64,000 nt of DNA, taken from contig NZ_JAFMPW010000005.1 of assembly GCF_026126425.1 (NCBI RefSeq), positions 1 to 64,000 of the forward strand, read 5' to 3'. Numbering within the stretch: the first letter of the stretch is position 1; the number at the start of each line of letters is the position of its first letter. The notes beneath the pieces are model-generated. The model saw only the letters and a list, made by a program, of their open reading frames with translations. It did no database searches and had not been told where the DNA came from. The translations under genes and the position numbers were made by a program. This stretch comes from Muriicola sp. Z0-33 (GTDB lineage: Bacteria > Bacteroidota > Bacteroidia > Flavobacteriales > Flavobacteriaceae). Positions 45,459-56,658 of the stretch are shown one piece after another.

Positions 45459-46670
45459 TCAATATTCATCCAGGTGTTCCGGATAGAGAAAGTTATTGTA
45501 AGGAAACCTGGAAACATGAATGTCCCTGACTTCATTATACACCCTTTTCCGAAACTCATCCAGGTTTTCTTTTTTCAGGGCAGATATAAATAATACTGAA
45601 TTACCACTTCTGTTCATCCAGGTTTTGCGCCATTCTTCCAGCGTAAAGTGAGTGCTGTTTCTTTCCGTAACAAGATCATCTTCGGCCAATTCTACGGGCA
45701 CATACTGATCTATTTTATTAAAGACCATTAGGGTAGGTTTATCACTTGCCTTAATTTCATCCAGTATATGATTTACAGAAGCAATATGTTCTTCAAAATT
45801 CGGATGTGAGATATCTACAACATGCAACAACAAATCAGCTTCCCTAACCTCGTCCAGGGTACTCTTAAAACTTTCTACCAATTGTGTGGGTAACTTGCGA
45901 ATAAAGCCCACAGTATCACTCAGCAGAAAGGGGAGGTTCCCAAGCACTACCTTCCTGACTGTGGTATCTAAAGTGGCAAATAGTTTGTTTTCTGCAAACA
46001 CATCACTCTTGCTTATTACATTCATAAGCGTGGATTTACCCACATTAGTGTATCCAATTAATGCCACCCGCACCAAAGCCCCCCGGTTTCCCCTTTGGGT
46101 TTCCATTTGGCGGTCTATTTTGGATAACTTTTTTTTAAGTAAGGAAATTCTATCACGGACAATCCTTCTATCTGTTTCTATTTCTGTTTCTCCAGGTCCT
46201 CTCATGCCTATTCCCCCACGTTGGCGTTCCAGGTGCGTCCAAAGCCCGGTTAATCTGGGAAGTAGGTATTCGTATTGTGCCAGTTCTACCTGGGTCCTTG
46301 CATAGCTGGTTTTAGCCCTTTGAGCAAAGATGTCCAGGATAAGTCCGGTTCTGTCCAGAATCTTGCAGCGTAGCTGTTTTTCAATGTTGCGTTGTTGAAC
46401 AGGACTGAGTTCATCATCAAAAATCACAGAACCAATTTCATTTTCTTTGACGTAAGCCTCTACTTCTAGCATTTTACCGCTCCCAATATAGGTTTTGGGG
46501 TTGGGGATTTCTACTCGCTGCACAAATCGTTTCGTTACTTCTCCACCGGCAGTGAATGTCAGAAATTCCAATTCATCAAGATACTCCTGCACCTTTTCCT
46601 CATTTTGCTGTCTGTTAATAACACCAATGAGTACGGCCTTTTCATAGTCAATTTTGGTCTTCTCTAGCAT
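45459..46670 (-). CDS. hflX: GTPase HflX
   Basis: A 403-residue Obg-HflX family GTPase. The N-terminal domain is followed by a coiled coil (about 165-190) and the G domain: G1 GYTNVGKST, G3 DTVGF, G4 NKID. HflX binds the 50S subunit and splits stalled ribosomes under stress. Its 3' end converges with the lipoprotein gene. Confidence 0.95.
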   Translation of the reverse strand: MLEKTKIDYEKAVLIGVINRQQNEEKVQEYLDELEFLTFTAGGEVTKRFVQRVEIPNPKTYIGSGKMLEVEAYVKENEIGSVIFDDELSPVQQRNIEKQLRCKILDRTGLILDIFAQRAKTSYARTQVELAQYEYLLPRLTGLWTHLERQRGGIGMRGPGETEIETDRRIVRDRISLLKKKLSKIDRQMETQRGNRGALVRVALIGYTNVGKSTLMNVISKSDVFAENKLFATLDTTVRKVVLGNLPFLLSDTVGFIRKLPTQLVESFKSTLDEVREADLLLHVVDISHPNFEEHIASVNHILDEIKASDKPTLMVFNKIDQYVPVELAEDDLVTERNSTHFTLEEWRKTWMNRSGNSVLFISALKKENLDEFRKRVYNEVRDIHVSRFPYNNFLYPEHLDEY

Positions 46671-46747
46671 AGATCGGATTAATATGCAAATCTAATCAAT
46701 CGAAACGACCTGATTTTTGTAATTTTAGTTCTCAATTGAAAATTTCC

Positions 46748-47722
46748 ATGCTTTTTCCCTTTTCAAGATCAAATAAAGCCAAAAACCTCCATACCATTGC
46801 CTTCTACAATCTGGAAAATCTCTTTGATTCAAAAGATGATCGCCATACATTAGATAATGACTTCACTCCAAACGGATTTAAGAAATGGACAGATAAGAGG
46901 TATAAGAAAAAGCTGAATAAGCTCTCGAGCACAATCTCTAAGCTGGGGCTAAAAAGTACTGAACACCCACCTGTCCTGGTGGGAGTAGCAGAAATTGAAA
47001 ATGGAAAAGTAGCTCAAGACCTATTATCTGCTGATGCTCTTCGTGAGTTTGATTATGACTATGTGCACTATGAATCTCCTGATGAGCGAGGCATAGATAC
47101 TGCCTTATTCTTTCTCAAATCTCATTTTGAAGTGCTGCATTCGGAACCCATAGCCCTGCTGGTTAATAATTCTGATGGAATCAGAGATACCACAAGAGAC
47201 ATCTTGTATGTGAAAGGTAAATTAAATGGCGAGATAACACACATATTTGTAAATCACTGGCCTTCCAGAAGGGCAGGCGGACAAGAGACAGAATACAAGC
47301 GTGTGGAAGCTGCTCAAACCTTAATTGCCTTTATGGAACAAATTGAAATGGAGGAAGCAGTGCCTAATTACATCATTATGGGAGATTTTAATGATGGGCC
47401 AACAGCAGAGAGTATTAAAACATTAGTGAATTCCAGGGCACTTTACAATCCGATGATAAAGCTATTAAGCCCTGACAGAGGGAGCGCCAATTATAGAAGA
47501 ACCTGGGCGTTATTTGATCAGATTATTGTGTCTCATAGTTTTTTGAATTATGAGAAAAACACCCATAGCTTTGCCCATGCCAATATTTTCGATGAAAGAT
47601 TCCTGACAGAGTTTAAAGGAAGGTATGCCGGCAATCCGTTCAGGACATTTGTAGGGAAAAAGTACCTTGGGGGGTATAGTGACCATTTTCCGGTCTATAT
47701 TCAACTAAAATATAATGTTTGA
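46748..47722 (+). CDS. endonuclease/exonuclease/phosphatase family protein
   Basis: A 324-residue protein of the EEP superfamily. The metal and catalytic residues lie in FYNLENLFD, VGVAEIEN, VNHWPSR, IMGDFNDGP and YSDHFPVYI. It may act as a nuclease or phosphodiesterase. No signal peptide is evident. I chose the ATG at 46748 over a TTG four codons upstream. It is divergent from hflX. Confidence 0.88.
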   Translation: MLFPFSRSNKAKNLHTIAFYNLENLFDSKDDRHTLDNDFTPNGFKKWTDKRYKKKLNKLSSTISKLGLKSTEHPPVLVGVAEIENGKVAQDLLSADALREFDYDYVHYESPDERGIDTALFFLKSHFEVLHSEPIALLVNNSDGIRDTTRDILYVKGKLNGEITHIFVNHWPSRRAGGQETEYKRVEAAQTLIAFMEQIEMEEAVPNYIIMGDFNDGPTAESIKTLVNSRALYNPMIKLLSPDRGSANYRRTWALFDQIIVSHSFLNYEKNTHSFAHANIFDERFLTEFKGRYAGNPFRTFVGKKYLGGYSDHFPVYIQLKYNV

Positions 47723-47740
47723 AAGCAATAGAGGAGAGTG

Positions 47741-48454
47741 CTAAACCCTTTTTATTTCATCTTCGCTGAGCAGCTCTTCATTTCGCATTCTTATAAATAC
47801 CTGGGCAAGGGTAATTACATCAAGTTCACAATACCTTATAATTCTGTCAAGGTTTTGTTCTTGGTAATATACCTCTCGTACCATACTTCCGTCAATATCG
47901 GCTTTGGGAGAAGGAATTCCCAGCACGTTGGCCATTAGTTTTAAAGAAGTAAAATGTTTGTAATCACCAAATTTCCATAATTCCATGGTGTCCAGGTGCG
48001 GTACCTCCCAGGGTTTTTTTCCAAAAAGATCTAATTTGTTAGGGAGAGGAATTCTGTGAATAATCATTCTACGGGCAATATAGGGGAAATCAAATTCCTT
48101 ACCATTATGTGCACACAGCAACTGCTTTGGTCTATTGAAATGTACTTCGAGAAGATTCTTAAATTCTTTTAGCAATTTTATCTCTTCACCGAAAAAAGAA
48201 GTCACTCTAAAATTTCTGCTACTTCCCTTAAAGTTAAAATATCCTACAGAAATGCAAATAATCTTCCCAAATTCTGCCCATATTCCAGCCCTTTCATAGA
48301 ATTCTTCAGCGCTTATCTCCTCTTTTCTCTGATATTTGGTTTTTTGCTCCCATAAATCTCTTTTCTCCTGGTCTAATTGCTCAAATTCTGCCTCTTCCGG
48401 GACAGTTTCTATATCCAGAAAGAGGATGTCCGTAAGTGCAACGTTCTTAAGCAT
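47741..48454 (-). CDS. 3'-5' exonuclease, PolB-like RNase H fold
   Basis: A 237-residue protein with the DEDD exonuclease pattern: FLDIETVP (Asp, Glu), HNGKEFDFPYIARR (Asp) and RYCELDVITLAQVF (Asp). It matches the predicted PolB-associated 3'-5' exonuclease family. It probably trims DNA or RNA ends; the partner is unknown. It converges with the EEP gene. Confidence 0.88.
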   Translation of the reverse strand: MLKNVALTDILFLDIETVPEEAEFEQLDQEKRDLWEQKTKYQRKEEISAEEFYERAGIWAEFGKIICISVGYFNFKGSSRNFRVTSFFGEEIKLLKEFKNLLEVHFNRPKQLLCAHNGKEFDFPYIARRMIIHRIPLPNKLDLFGKKPWEVPHLDTMELWKFGDYKHFTSLKLMANVLGIPSPKADIDGSMVREVYYQEQNLDRIIRYCELDVITLAQVFIRMRNEELLSEDEIKRV

Positions 48455-48612
48455 TTTTATAAAAAATTAGACTTGAAATGATGGAATATTAAAGATAGCG
48501 ATTATTTTCTATATCATATAGGGCCAAAAACTTTGAAATTCACAAGAACCATTTAAATCTTTGATAATTGAGGTGGCCTGTTAAAATAGTTTATCTTTAA
48601 TCAAAAAGTTGT

Positions 48613-49728
48613 ATGAATATCCGGAAATTGTTTTGTGGGGTGCTTTGCCTTGCCACATTGTTGGGGTGTTCCCGGGATGATGCAGCTGAGTTTGAAGAAC
48701 CCATCTCAAATGTGCCCGATTTTAGGGTGGTAGGTGAAGATATTGAGAATATTTATCAATTTAACTATACCGCTTCCGGCGAAACAGGAGAACTAATTAA
48801 TCTCACCCAGGAGAATAATGTGGCTCTTCAATACCTGGAGTTGAGTCAGGTTAATGATCTTCTAACATTTTACAGTTTTTCTGCCGGGAGTTTTTCAGCG
48901 GTACAACGAAATGCAGTCACGGGGGTAAACAATCAATTAAATAACTTCTATACCGTATCTGAAGAACGTTCTATTCTTTGGGGTGCTAATTCTGAATCCA
49001 AGTTATTTCTGGGTTTTTTTAGTCCTCAGGGATCAACCAATTTTGGCGTTCGTACCATAGATATTGCCACTGATGAGGTAACTGATATTAATATTGCCTT
49101 CAATGTTAATATTGTATTTCAGGCTATTTATAGTAACGGGAAGCTGATACTAACTTACAGAGACAATTTAAACTCAAATAAAGTAGCTATCATCAATACG
49201 CAAACTAATTCCTTAATGCGCACTATAGATTTTGGTCCTGCCACTACCAGCATTTTTATTGATGATCAGGGCGATATAGTAATTATCCTCTCGGAAGGTG
49301 ATGAAAACCAGGAATATCAGTTATATGATTTTGATACTCTGGATTTAAAAGAGCAGCAGGCATTTTTGTTGGATAGGCTATTTGCTCCTGGTCCTCTGGA
49401 CGCCAGTATTTCTGATACAAAATTGTTTTACATTTATTCCTATTCGCAACCTTCACCGGTGCTTGCCGCTCCGGCGATATATGATTTTGTCAACCAGGAG
49501 AACAAGATTATAGACATGATCGGAATAGCACGGCAGGTTGAAGAAGATCTGGAAGCCAATATCGTATTATCGGCAATTGCATATAAGAAAGAGGCCGATG
49601 TATTTTTAGTGGGTTATGGCAAACAAGACGGTAATATACTCGAAGGTGGGGTCCTGATTATTTCTTCAAAAGGCCAGCTCGTAGACAATATTAATTTACC
49701 TTTTGCCCCCACTTATATCGTTGAATAG
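48613..49728 (+). CDS. lipoprotein, unknown function
   Basis: A 371-residue lipoprotein: signal MNIRKLFCGVLCLATLLGC (Cys 19) then SRDDAAEFEEP, consistent with surface export. The body looks like a beta-propeller (NGKLILTYRDN, DDQGDIVIILSEG) but has no clear family. It is monocistronic. The 164 bp that follow hold no supported feature. Confidence 0.75.
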   Translation: MNIRKLFCGVLCLATLLGCSRDDAAEFEEPISNVPDFRVVGEDIENIYQFNYTASGETGELINLTQENNVALQYLELSQVNDLLTFYSFSAGSFSAVQRNAVTGVNNQLNNFYTVSEERSILWGANSESKLFLGFFSPQGSTNFGVRTIDIATDEVTDINIAFNVNIVFQAIYSNGKLILTYRDNLNSNKVAIINTQTNSLMRTIDFGPATTSIFIDDQGDIVIILSEGDENQEYQLYDFDTLDLKEQQAFLLDRLFAPGPLDASISDTKLFYIYSYSQPSPVLAAPAIYDFVNQENKIIDMIGIARQVEEDLEANIVLSAIAYKKEADVFLVGYGKQDGNILEGGVLIISSKGQLVDNINLPFAPTYIVE

Positions 49729-49892
49729 CACAAAAGCAGTAAACATACCTGATAGTTTGTTAATTCCCTTTTAAAAATCCTCGTTACTTGGTGCGCAGCA
49801 GATTTTGAAAATAAAATCATCGACAAAATGCACTTCAAAAGCATTTTATATGCCCTCTGAAAAGACCTTTCAGACCATGTGGTTGGTTATGC

Positions 49893-50366
49893 TTAGAAAA
49901 GTGTTTGTTGTTTTACAGGGCTCTCGTGGTCCAGGAGCCATTTTTTACGATGTAATCCACCCGCGTAGCCCGTTAAGGAGCCGTCACTACCTATGACTCT
50001 ATGGCATGGAATCACAATCCATAAGGGATTTTTACCATTGGCTGAGGCAACTGCCCTAATGGCCTTTACATCACCCAATTGCTTAGAGAGTTGAAGATAA
50101 GAAAGTGTTTTGCCAAAGGGGATTTGCTGTAAGGCATTCCAGACCTTTTTTTGAAAAGCAGTGCCTTCGGGATTCAATGATAAATTGAACGATTTTCTTT
50201 TGCCTTCAAAATATTCTTTTATCTGATATGCCGCCTCTTCCAGAGGTTCGGGAATTATATTGGTAGCCTTTTCTTGGGTTTCCAACACAGAAATTGTCTT
50301 TAAGCCAATAGCATCACCTTCAATATAAGCAGTTCCCAAAGGGGTGTCTATGTAGGCGGTCACCAT
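49893..50366 (-). CDS. ogt: methylated-DNA--protein-cysteine methyltransferase
   Basis: A 157-residue O6-alkylguanine-DNA alkyltransferase with the active-site motif VIPCHRVIG (Cys 121) and the helix-turn-helix region RAVASANGKNP. It moves the alkyl group from O6-alkylguanine to its own Cys in a suicide reaction. It overlaps the CNNM-like gene by 1 bp, so they are coupled. Ada-type regulatory domains are absent. Confidence 0.94.
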   Translation of the reverse strand: MVTAYIDTPLGTAYIEGDAIGLKTISVLETQEKATNIIPEPLEEAAYQIKEYFEGKRKSFNLSLNPEGTAFQKKVWNALQQIPFGKTLSYLQLSKQLGDVKAIRAVASANGKNPLWIVIPCHRVIGSDGSLTGYAGGLHRKKWLLDHESPVKQQTLF

Positions 50367-51487
50367 TACTCAATATCTGTATTTTCTTCAATTATTCCCA
50401 GGCGTTTAGCCCTGGACTTCCATTTTTTACGCGCCAATTGCTGTAAGTCTTCTACATTGTCACTCTCATCCATGATTTCCAGCCCTAAAAGTGTTTCAAA
50501 TACATCTTCCATACTCACCAGGCCACTCACAGACCCGTATTCATCTACAACCAGGGCGATATGCTCTCGTTCTGCTATAAAAACATCGAAGAGTTGAGGT
50601 ATCGGGGTATTTCTGCTGGTGACCAGAATATCTCTTCTGATAGAAGACAAGTTATCTTCCCCATTTTTGTTAATAATCTCTTCCAGTATATTGTCTTTCA
50701 ACACAAATCCGGTTATGTTGTCCATTCGTTCACTGTATACAGGGATCCTTGAAAAGCGTAATTTAGGGTTAGCCTCAAAAAATTCTTGAATAGAACTATC
50801 TTCCGAAGCTGTTTTCATAACGCTTCGTGGCGTCATGATATCTTTTATTAAAACTTCATCAAAGCGAATCAAATTCTTTATAACGGTAGACTCGGATTCC
50901 TGAAAGACCCCTTCTTCATGGGCAATATCTGCCATTGTAGTGAAATCTTCTCTGGTCAGAATACTTCCGTGATGCCCTTTCTTTCCTATAAGTCTTGTAA
51001 ATAATTGTAGTATCCAAAGAAGACCGGTATACTTAAGTACCCAAACCATAATATTTAATGTGCTGGTACTAAAATGGGCCAATTGTTTCCAAAAAGTAGC
51101 TCCTATAGTTTTTGGAATAATTTCAGAAGCAATTAGAATTAGTAATGTCATCACCGTAGATACTACTCCCACCATCACATCTTCAGTAAATCTGATGCCC
51201 ATAAGGCTTCGGGTTGTACTCCCATAGAGATCAGTATAAGCTACTTTAGCCTGAACCCCTACAAGGATAGCCCCTACCGTATGTGCTACTGTATTTAAAG
51301 TTAGGATGGCAATCAGTGGTTTATCAACATCTTTTTTTAATACCTCCAGATCATCCGCATAGGCCTTGCCCTCCTTTTTCTTTAAATTAATAAATGTTGG
51401 GGTAACGCTCAAAAGAACTGCCTCCAGGATAGAGCACAAAAAGGAAAAGATTACGGAAATAAGGGCGTAGAATATTAGTAGTCCCAT
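50366..51487 (-). CDS. CNNM/CorC-like membrane protein with CBS domains
   Basis: A 373-residue protein with an N-terminal CNNM transmembrane domain (DUF21, about 1-180; IASEIIPKTIGATFW) and two CBS domains (about 200-330; DIMTPRSVM, LVVDEYGSVSGLVSMEDVFE). The C-terminal transporter-associated domain found in many members is missing. Members are tied to Mg2+/Co2+ efflux or wrongly called hemolysins. Confidence 0.9.
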   Translation of the reverse strand: MGLLIFYALISVIFSFLCSILEAVLLSVTPTFINLKKKEGKAYADDLEVLKKDVDKPLIAILTLNTVAHTVGAILVGVQAKVAYTDLYGSTTRSLMGIRFTEDVMVGVVSTVMTLLILIASEIIPKTIGATFWKQLAHFSTSTLNIMVWVLKYTGLLWILQLFTRLIGKKGHHGSILTREDFTTMADIAHEEGVFQESESTVIKNLIRFDEVLIKDIMTPRSVMKTASEDSSIQEFFEANPKLRFSRIPVYSERMDNITGFVLKDNILEEIINKNGEDNLSSIRRDILVTSRNTPIPQLFDVFIAEREHIALVVDEYGSVSGLVSMEDVFETLLGLEIMDESDNVEDLQQLARKKWKSRAKRLGIIEENTDIE

Positions 51488-51543
51488 GGTTCGTTAATAT
51501 TAAACGAAGTTAGCAATAAAATAGGTATTTAAAATAGCTAATT

Positions 51544-52866
51544 TTAGTCATTCGCAGCCTCATAAAATACCTGGTGCAAGGCGGTCCTAATGTTTAAGCT
51601 ATACAATTTTCTATGGCTTCGGCTGGGATAAACCCTGTTGGACAAGAAAATAAATACCAATTGGTTTTTTGGATCGGCCCAAACGAAAGTGCCTGTAAAA
51701 CCGCTATGTCCAAAACTATTAGCAGCTGCATTTGGTGCCGGATATGCATCAGATAGTGAAAGTTCTGAGTTGTCTAGCAATGGTTTGTCGAACCCCAGGC
51801 CTCTTCTATTTTCATTATTTGCAAATTGTATTGCTGTAAACTCCTTCATAGTGCTTTCTGAGAGAATACGTTGCCCATTGAAGCTTCCGTAATTTTGGTA
51901 TAACTGCATTAGTTTGGCTAAATCCAGGGCAGTTGCAAAAAGTCCGGCATTTCCGGACACCCCACCCAGTAGAGAGGCATTTTCATCATGAACCCATCCA
52001 TGGGTGAGTGTTTTACGGTATAATGTATCTATTTCTGTAGGTACAATATTATTGGTCACCTGCCATCTATCCGGATTAAAACCCAGAGTATAGCACCCCA
52101 GAGGATCATAAATTGTTTCCCTGAGATACCTTTCGTAAGTCATGCCTGTCAATTGTTCAATTAGCTGAGGGAAAATCAAAAATGTCAGGCCGGAATAACG
52201 GTACTTTTTGTCTTCATTTACTTCAGACCTCCGGATCATGCGATGCATTTTATTTTGAAACTTGTTCTTTACGAAAATGCCATCATACGCTTGTTTCTGG
52301 AATCGATTGCTTTTAACCGGCTGAATAAAGCGTTTTTTAAGCCGATCTTTCTTCATTACCGTATTCAGAAAGACAATATAGGGCTCTAAGCCAGCCTGAT
52401 GTGCCAGTATTTCCCTCAGGGTCAGGTCTTTTTTATCTTTCTTTCCTTTCCAGGACCTCCAGTAATTGCTGAAAGGAGCATCCAGATCTAGTTTCTTTTC
52501 ATCTACCAGCTTCATTAGAGCGGGCAATGGACCGGCGATTTTTGTTACCGAAGCCAGATCATATATATCGTTCAATGCCACTGGTTGAAGACTGTCGTAG
52601 GTATGAAAACCATAAGCCTCATGGAAGATGATTTTACCTTCTTTGGCCACCAGGAGCTGGGCACCGGGAAAAGCCGTTTGCTTAATCCCCTCATTCATTA
52701 TAGAATCTACCCTGGAGTAGATATAGACAGAATCCAGGTTTACCTTTGAGGGCCATGAATAAGCTAATTCAGAGCCGATGCTGCCGTCTAAAAGAACCGA
52801 AGTATCCCCTTGTCCGTGGGACATGAAAGAGAATAAACCAATAAGTATAAAAATATATCTCTTCAT
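51544..52866 (-). CDS. serine hydrolase, beta-lactamase-like, secreted
   Basis: A 440-residue secreted protein with signal peptide (MKRYIFILIGLFSFMSHGQG). The PF00144 fold carries SVTK at residues 106-109 and a YSGL tyrosine motif near 223; the GHSGFTGT motif stands in for the third box. In Bacteroidota this family often forms the C-terminal part of glycoside hydrolase 3 fusions linked to peptidoglycan recycling; here it stands alone. Substrate unknown. Confidence 0.88.
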   Translation of the reverse strand: MKRYIFILIGLFSFMSHGQGDTSVLLDGSIGSELAYSWPSKVNLDSVYIYSRVDSIMNEGIKQTAFPGAQLLVAKEGKIIFHEAYGFHTYDSLQPVALNDIYDLASVTKIAGPLPALMKLVDEKKLDLDAPFSNYWRSWKGKKDKKDLTLREILAHQAGLEPYIVFLNTVMKKDRLKKRFIQPVKSNRFQKQAYDGIFVKNKFQNKMHRMIRRSEVNEDKKYRYSGLTFLIFPQLIEQLTGMTYERYLRETIYDPLGCYTLGFNPDRWQVTNNIVPTEIDTLYRKTLTHGWVHDENASLLGGVSGNAGLFATALDLAKLMQLYQNYGSFNGQRILSESTMKEFTAIQFANNENRRGLGFDKPLLDNSELSLSDAYPAPNAAANSFGHSGFTGTFVWADPKNQLVFIFLSNRVYPSRSHRKLYSLNIRTALHQVFYEAAND

Positions 52867-52933
52867 TTCAATATTCAGTTGAGCGTGCGCCTTAAAGTTT
52901 CCGAGATTACATTAGTCAGGATTATAATTCGTT

Positions 52934-53932
<999 letters not shown>

Positions 53933-53969
53933 TTAAACGTTAAAAGGTCTTTGTAAAAGTACCAAGAAT

Positions 53970-54758
53970 TTAAATTTCTATCTCCCCTACAAGGTAAGGA
54001 ACGGCTTTACCCGATATTTTTATGCGTTCTCCCAGATCCTCACAAATTAGTGTGCCCCCACGTTGAGAGAGTTGTCTTGCCGTGAGTTTGTTTTTACTAA
54101 ACTTTTCAGACCAGTAAGGGGTTAATGTGGTATGGGCAGAACCTGTAACCGGGTCTTCTGGTATGCCGCACTGAGGGGCAAAAAATCTGGAAACAAAGTC
54201 TACCGATTCTCCTGGAGCTGAAATAATAACCCCCCTGCAATCTAATTGATCCAGGAGATGAAAATTTGGGGAGATGTTTTCAATTTCTTTCTGCGAATTA
54301 AAAATGAGAAGGTAATCTGTTTTCCCTTTAATTGTTTTAACGGGGTCGGCGCCAATTGCCTGGTTTATCTCAGCTACAGTGGCTATTTCCTCATAGACGT
54401 CTTTTGGGAAGTCCATCGTTATATAACCATCACTCCTGTTTTCAACAATTAGTTTTCCACTTCTTGAGGAATAAAATTCTATCGGATTAGGGATATTATC
54501 AAAATAGTGAAAAAGAACGTAAGCCGAGGCCAGAGTTGCATGTCCACAAAGATCAACTTCTGTTTCCGGGGTAAACCACCTTATTTCAAATTGCCTCCCG
54601 GAAGGTACTACAAATGCAGTTTCAGCGAGATTGTTTTCCATAGCTATCTGCTGCATAGTTTGTTCGGATATCCAGGTATCCATTATGCATACCGCAGCAG
54701 GGTTTCCTTTGAAAACTTCTTCTGCAAACGCATCTATTTGAAAGATCCTTTGTTTCAT
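53970..54758 (-). CDS. PhzF family isomerase/epimerase-like protein
   Basis: A 262-residue PhzF-fold protein with the start QIDAFAEEVFKGNPAAVC, catalytic Glu in NNLAETAFVV and the end GIPEDPVTGSAHTTL. PhzF in phenazine makers is an isomerase; most relatives have unknown substrates. It sits within the haem operon between a barrel protein and hemB, with no evident link to haem. Confidence 0.9.
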   Translation of the reverse strand: MKQRIFQIDAFAEEVFKGNPAAVCIMDTWISEQTMQQIAMENNLAETAFVVPSGRQFEIRWFTPETEVDLCGHATLASAYVLFHYFDNIPNPIEFYSSRSGKLIVENRSDGYITMDFPKDVYEEIATVAEINQAIGADPVKTIKGKTDYLLIFNSQKEIENISPNFHLLDQLDCRGVIISAPGESVDFVSRFFAPQCGIPEDPVTGSAHTTLTPYWSEKFSKNKLTARQLSQRGGTLICEDLGERIKISGKAVPYLVGEIEI

Positions 54759-54767
54759 TTTATGAAA

Positions 54768-55712
54768 TTAGTCCAACCCAAATTTACGATTAAATTTATC
54801 TGCTTTATCTATCCAGGATTTTGGGGCATTAAAGCGATACCCCAGGTAAAGCTCGCCGAAGAAAATAATGTCGTCCTGAATATTCGTGGGGTCTGTTTTA
54901 TACTGTAAGATCTGTGCACTGGTATTGACGCCGATAAAGAAGCGCTCAGAATTATATCCTATAGCATTTCTGAATAACAATTGGGTTAGAGAAGTTGAAG
55001 TTGTGGTGAAATCCGAACGGGTAATATTAATACCATACCCCAAGGTCGCACCCAGGGAAAAAATAAAATGCTTTTTAATGACCCAATTGTAATAGTACCC
55101 TGGTCCTATAGCGATATCATAGGAGTTAGTTGAACTTTCCGGAGTCTCATCATGGAGATCCAGTTTAGTATAATAAAAAGTAAACCTAGGGATAAAACTC
55201 CCAGCACTTTTTTTTTGCCATTCGTTCTGAAAACCAATGGCCCGAAACGAGAATTTGTCATTGAGTATATAGCCCGTAGTGCCTCCAATTTTAAGAGAGG
55301 TCATTTCTGGAAGCGGGATGGTATTATTCCTGTCTGTTAGAAAAAAACCTTTCTGGTTGTAGAAATCTAATGTTTGCATCCATTTTCCCAAAAACATTCT
55401 GAAGTTCAGGGTAAATAACCGGGAACCTTCATTGTCTTTGTTCTCAGCCAAAAAATTAGGCGCAAACCCAAGGTCTATCTCCACAGATCTGAAAAGGAAT
55501 GAAGCACCGAGATAGGTCTTATCATTAGGAACGATCTCTAAAACTGAATTATCGGCTGTATCGGTGAAAGCAAAACTGTTGAAGGTACTTTGCAGCCCCA
55601 GCCTGACCGTAAACTTTTCTGGAAAAGCTCTTATATAATCAGGATCGCTCTGGGAGTTGCCTGCACAGCAAAACAATAATAGAAGTACTGTACCAAAGCA
55701 TTTTACGCCCAT
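54768..55712 (-). CDS. DUF4421-like outer membrane beta-barrel protein
   Basis: A 314-residue protein with a signal peptide (MGVKCFGTVLLLLFCCAGNS) and many amphipathic strands (TYLGASFLFRSVEIDLGFAP, LFTLNFRMFLGKW). The layout resembles DUF4421 barrels, but the family call is only tentative. It overlaps the end of hemF by 10 bp and precedes PhzF by 9 bp, so it is part of the haem operon. A role in haem or iron handling at the outer membrane is possible. Confidence 0.75.
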   Translation of the reverse strand: MGVKCFGTVLLLLFCCAGNSQSDPDYIRAFPEKFTVRLGLQSTFNSFAFTDTADNSVLEIVPNDKTYLGASFLFRSVEIDLGFAPNFLAENKDNEGSRLFTLNFRMFLGKWMQTLDFYNQKGFFLTDRNNTIPLPEMTSLKIGGTTGYILNDKFSFRAIGFQNEWQKKSAGSFIPRFTFYYTKLDLHDETPESSTNSYDIAIGPGYYYNWVIKKHFIFSLGATLGYGINITRSDFTTTSTSLTQLLFRNAIGYNSERFFIGVNTSAQILQYKTDPTNIQDDIIFFGELYLGYRFNAPKSWIDKADKFNRKFGLD

Positions 55713-56614
55713 CTTTTGGGATGCTTTAATACTTCCAATAACTGTGCTTCAGGACTCTCTTCATCTGGCTTATGGTTGTACTTCCATTGTACATGAGGAG
55801 GGAGGCTCATTAGGATGCTTTCTATCCTTCCATTTGTTTTCAGTCCAAATAGAGTGCCTTTGTCATGAACCAGATTAAATTCAACATACCGCCCTCTCCG
55901 GATTTCCTGCCATGTTCTCTGTTCATCATTGTAATCCATATCTTTTCTTTTGTCTACAATAGGGAGATATGCCTCTAAAAAACTATCCCCTATTTCTGTA
56001 ACAAAGTTGTACCAGTCTTGCATTGACATTTTATCAGTGGCTTTGCAATAATCAAAGAAGAGTCCTCCAACCCCCCGCGCTTCATCTCTATGTGAATTCC
56101 AGAAATATTCATCGCATTTTTCCTTGTATTTCGAATAGAATTCGGGATGATGATTGTCACAACCGCGCTTACAAACCTCATGAAAATGGCGCGCATCTTC
56201 TTCAAATAAGTAATAAGGAGTTAAATCCTGTCCGCCGCCAAACCACTGATCCACAATCTTCCCGTCCTTATTATACATTTCGAAATACCGCCAGTTGGCA
56301 TGAACAGTGGGCACCATAGGGCTTAGAGGGTGTATTACCAGACTTAGGCCACAGGCGTAGAAATTGGCCTCTTCCACGCCAAAATAGGACTGCATACTCT
56401 GGGGTAATTCTCCGTGTACGGCAGAAATATTCACACCTCCTTTTTCAAACACACGACCGTTCTCTATAACACGCGACTTGCCGCCACCGCCTTCAGGGCG
56501 TAACCAGACATCTTCCTTAAAGGTAGCCGAACCATCTGCTAGTTCCAGACGCTCAGTAATGGCGTTTTGCAGCTTTTGAATGTAGTTGTAAAACTTGTCT
56601 TTAATTTCGGACAT
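55703..56614 (-). CDS. hemF: oxygen-dependent coproporphyrinogen III oxidase
   Basis: A 303-residue HemF with conserved segments VHANWRYFEMY, WFGGGQDLTPYYL and GVGGLFFDY. It decarboxylates coproporphyrinogen III to protoporphyrinogen IX using O2, so haem synthesis is suited to aerobic growth. It lies 44 bp after hemE in the operon. Confidence 0.96.
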   Translation of the reverse strand: MSEIKDKFYNYIQKLQNAITERLELADGSATFKEDVWLRPEGGGGKSRVIENGRVFEKGGVNISAVHGELPQSMQSYFGVEEANFYACGLSLVIHPLSPMVPTVHANWRYFEMYNKDGKIVDQWFGGGQDLTPYYLFEEDARHFHEVCKRGCDNHHPEFYSKYKEKCDEYFWNSHRDEARGVGGLFFDYCKATDKMSMQDWYNFVTEIGDSFLEAYLPIVDKRKDMDYNDEQRTWQEIRRGRYVEFNLVHDKGTLFGLKTNGRIESILMSLPPHVQWKYNHKPDEESPEAQLLEVLKHPKRWA

Positions 56615-56658
56615 TTTAAATTTTCTAATTAAGACATTTCGAAGGCATCAGAACACCT

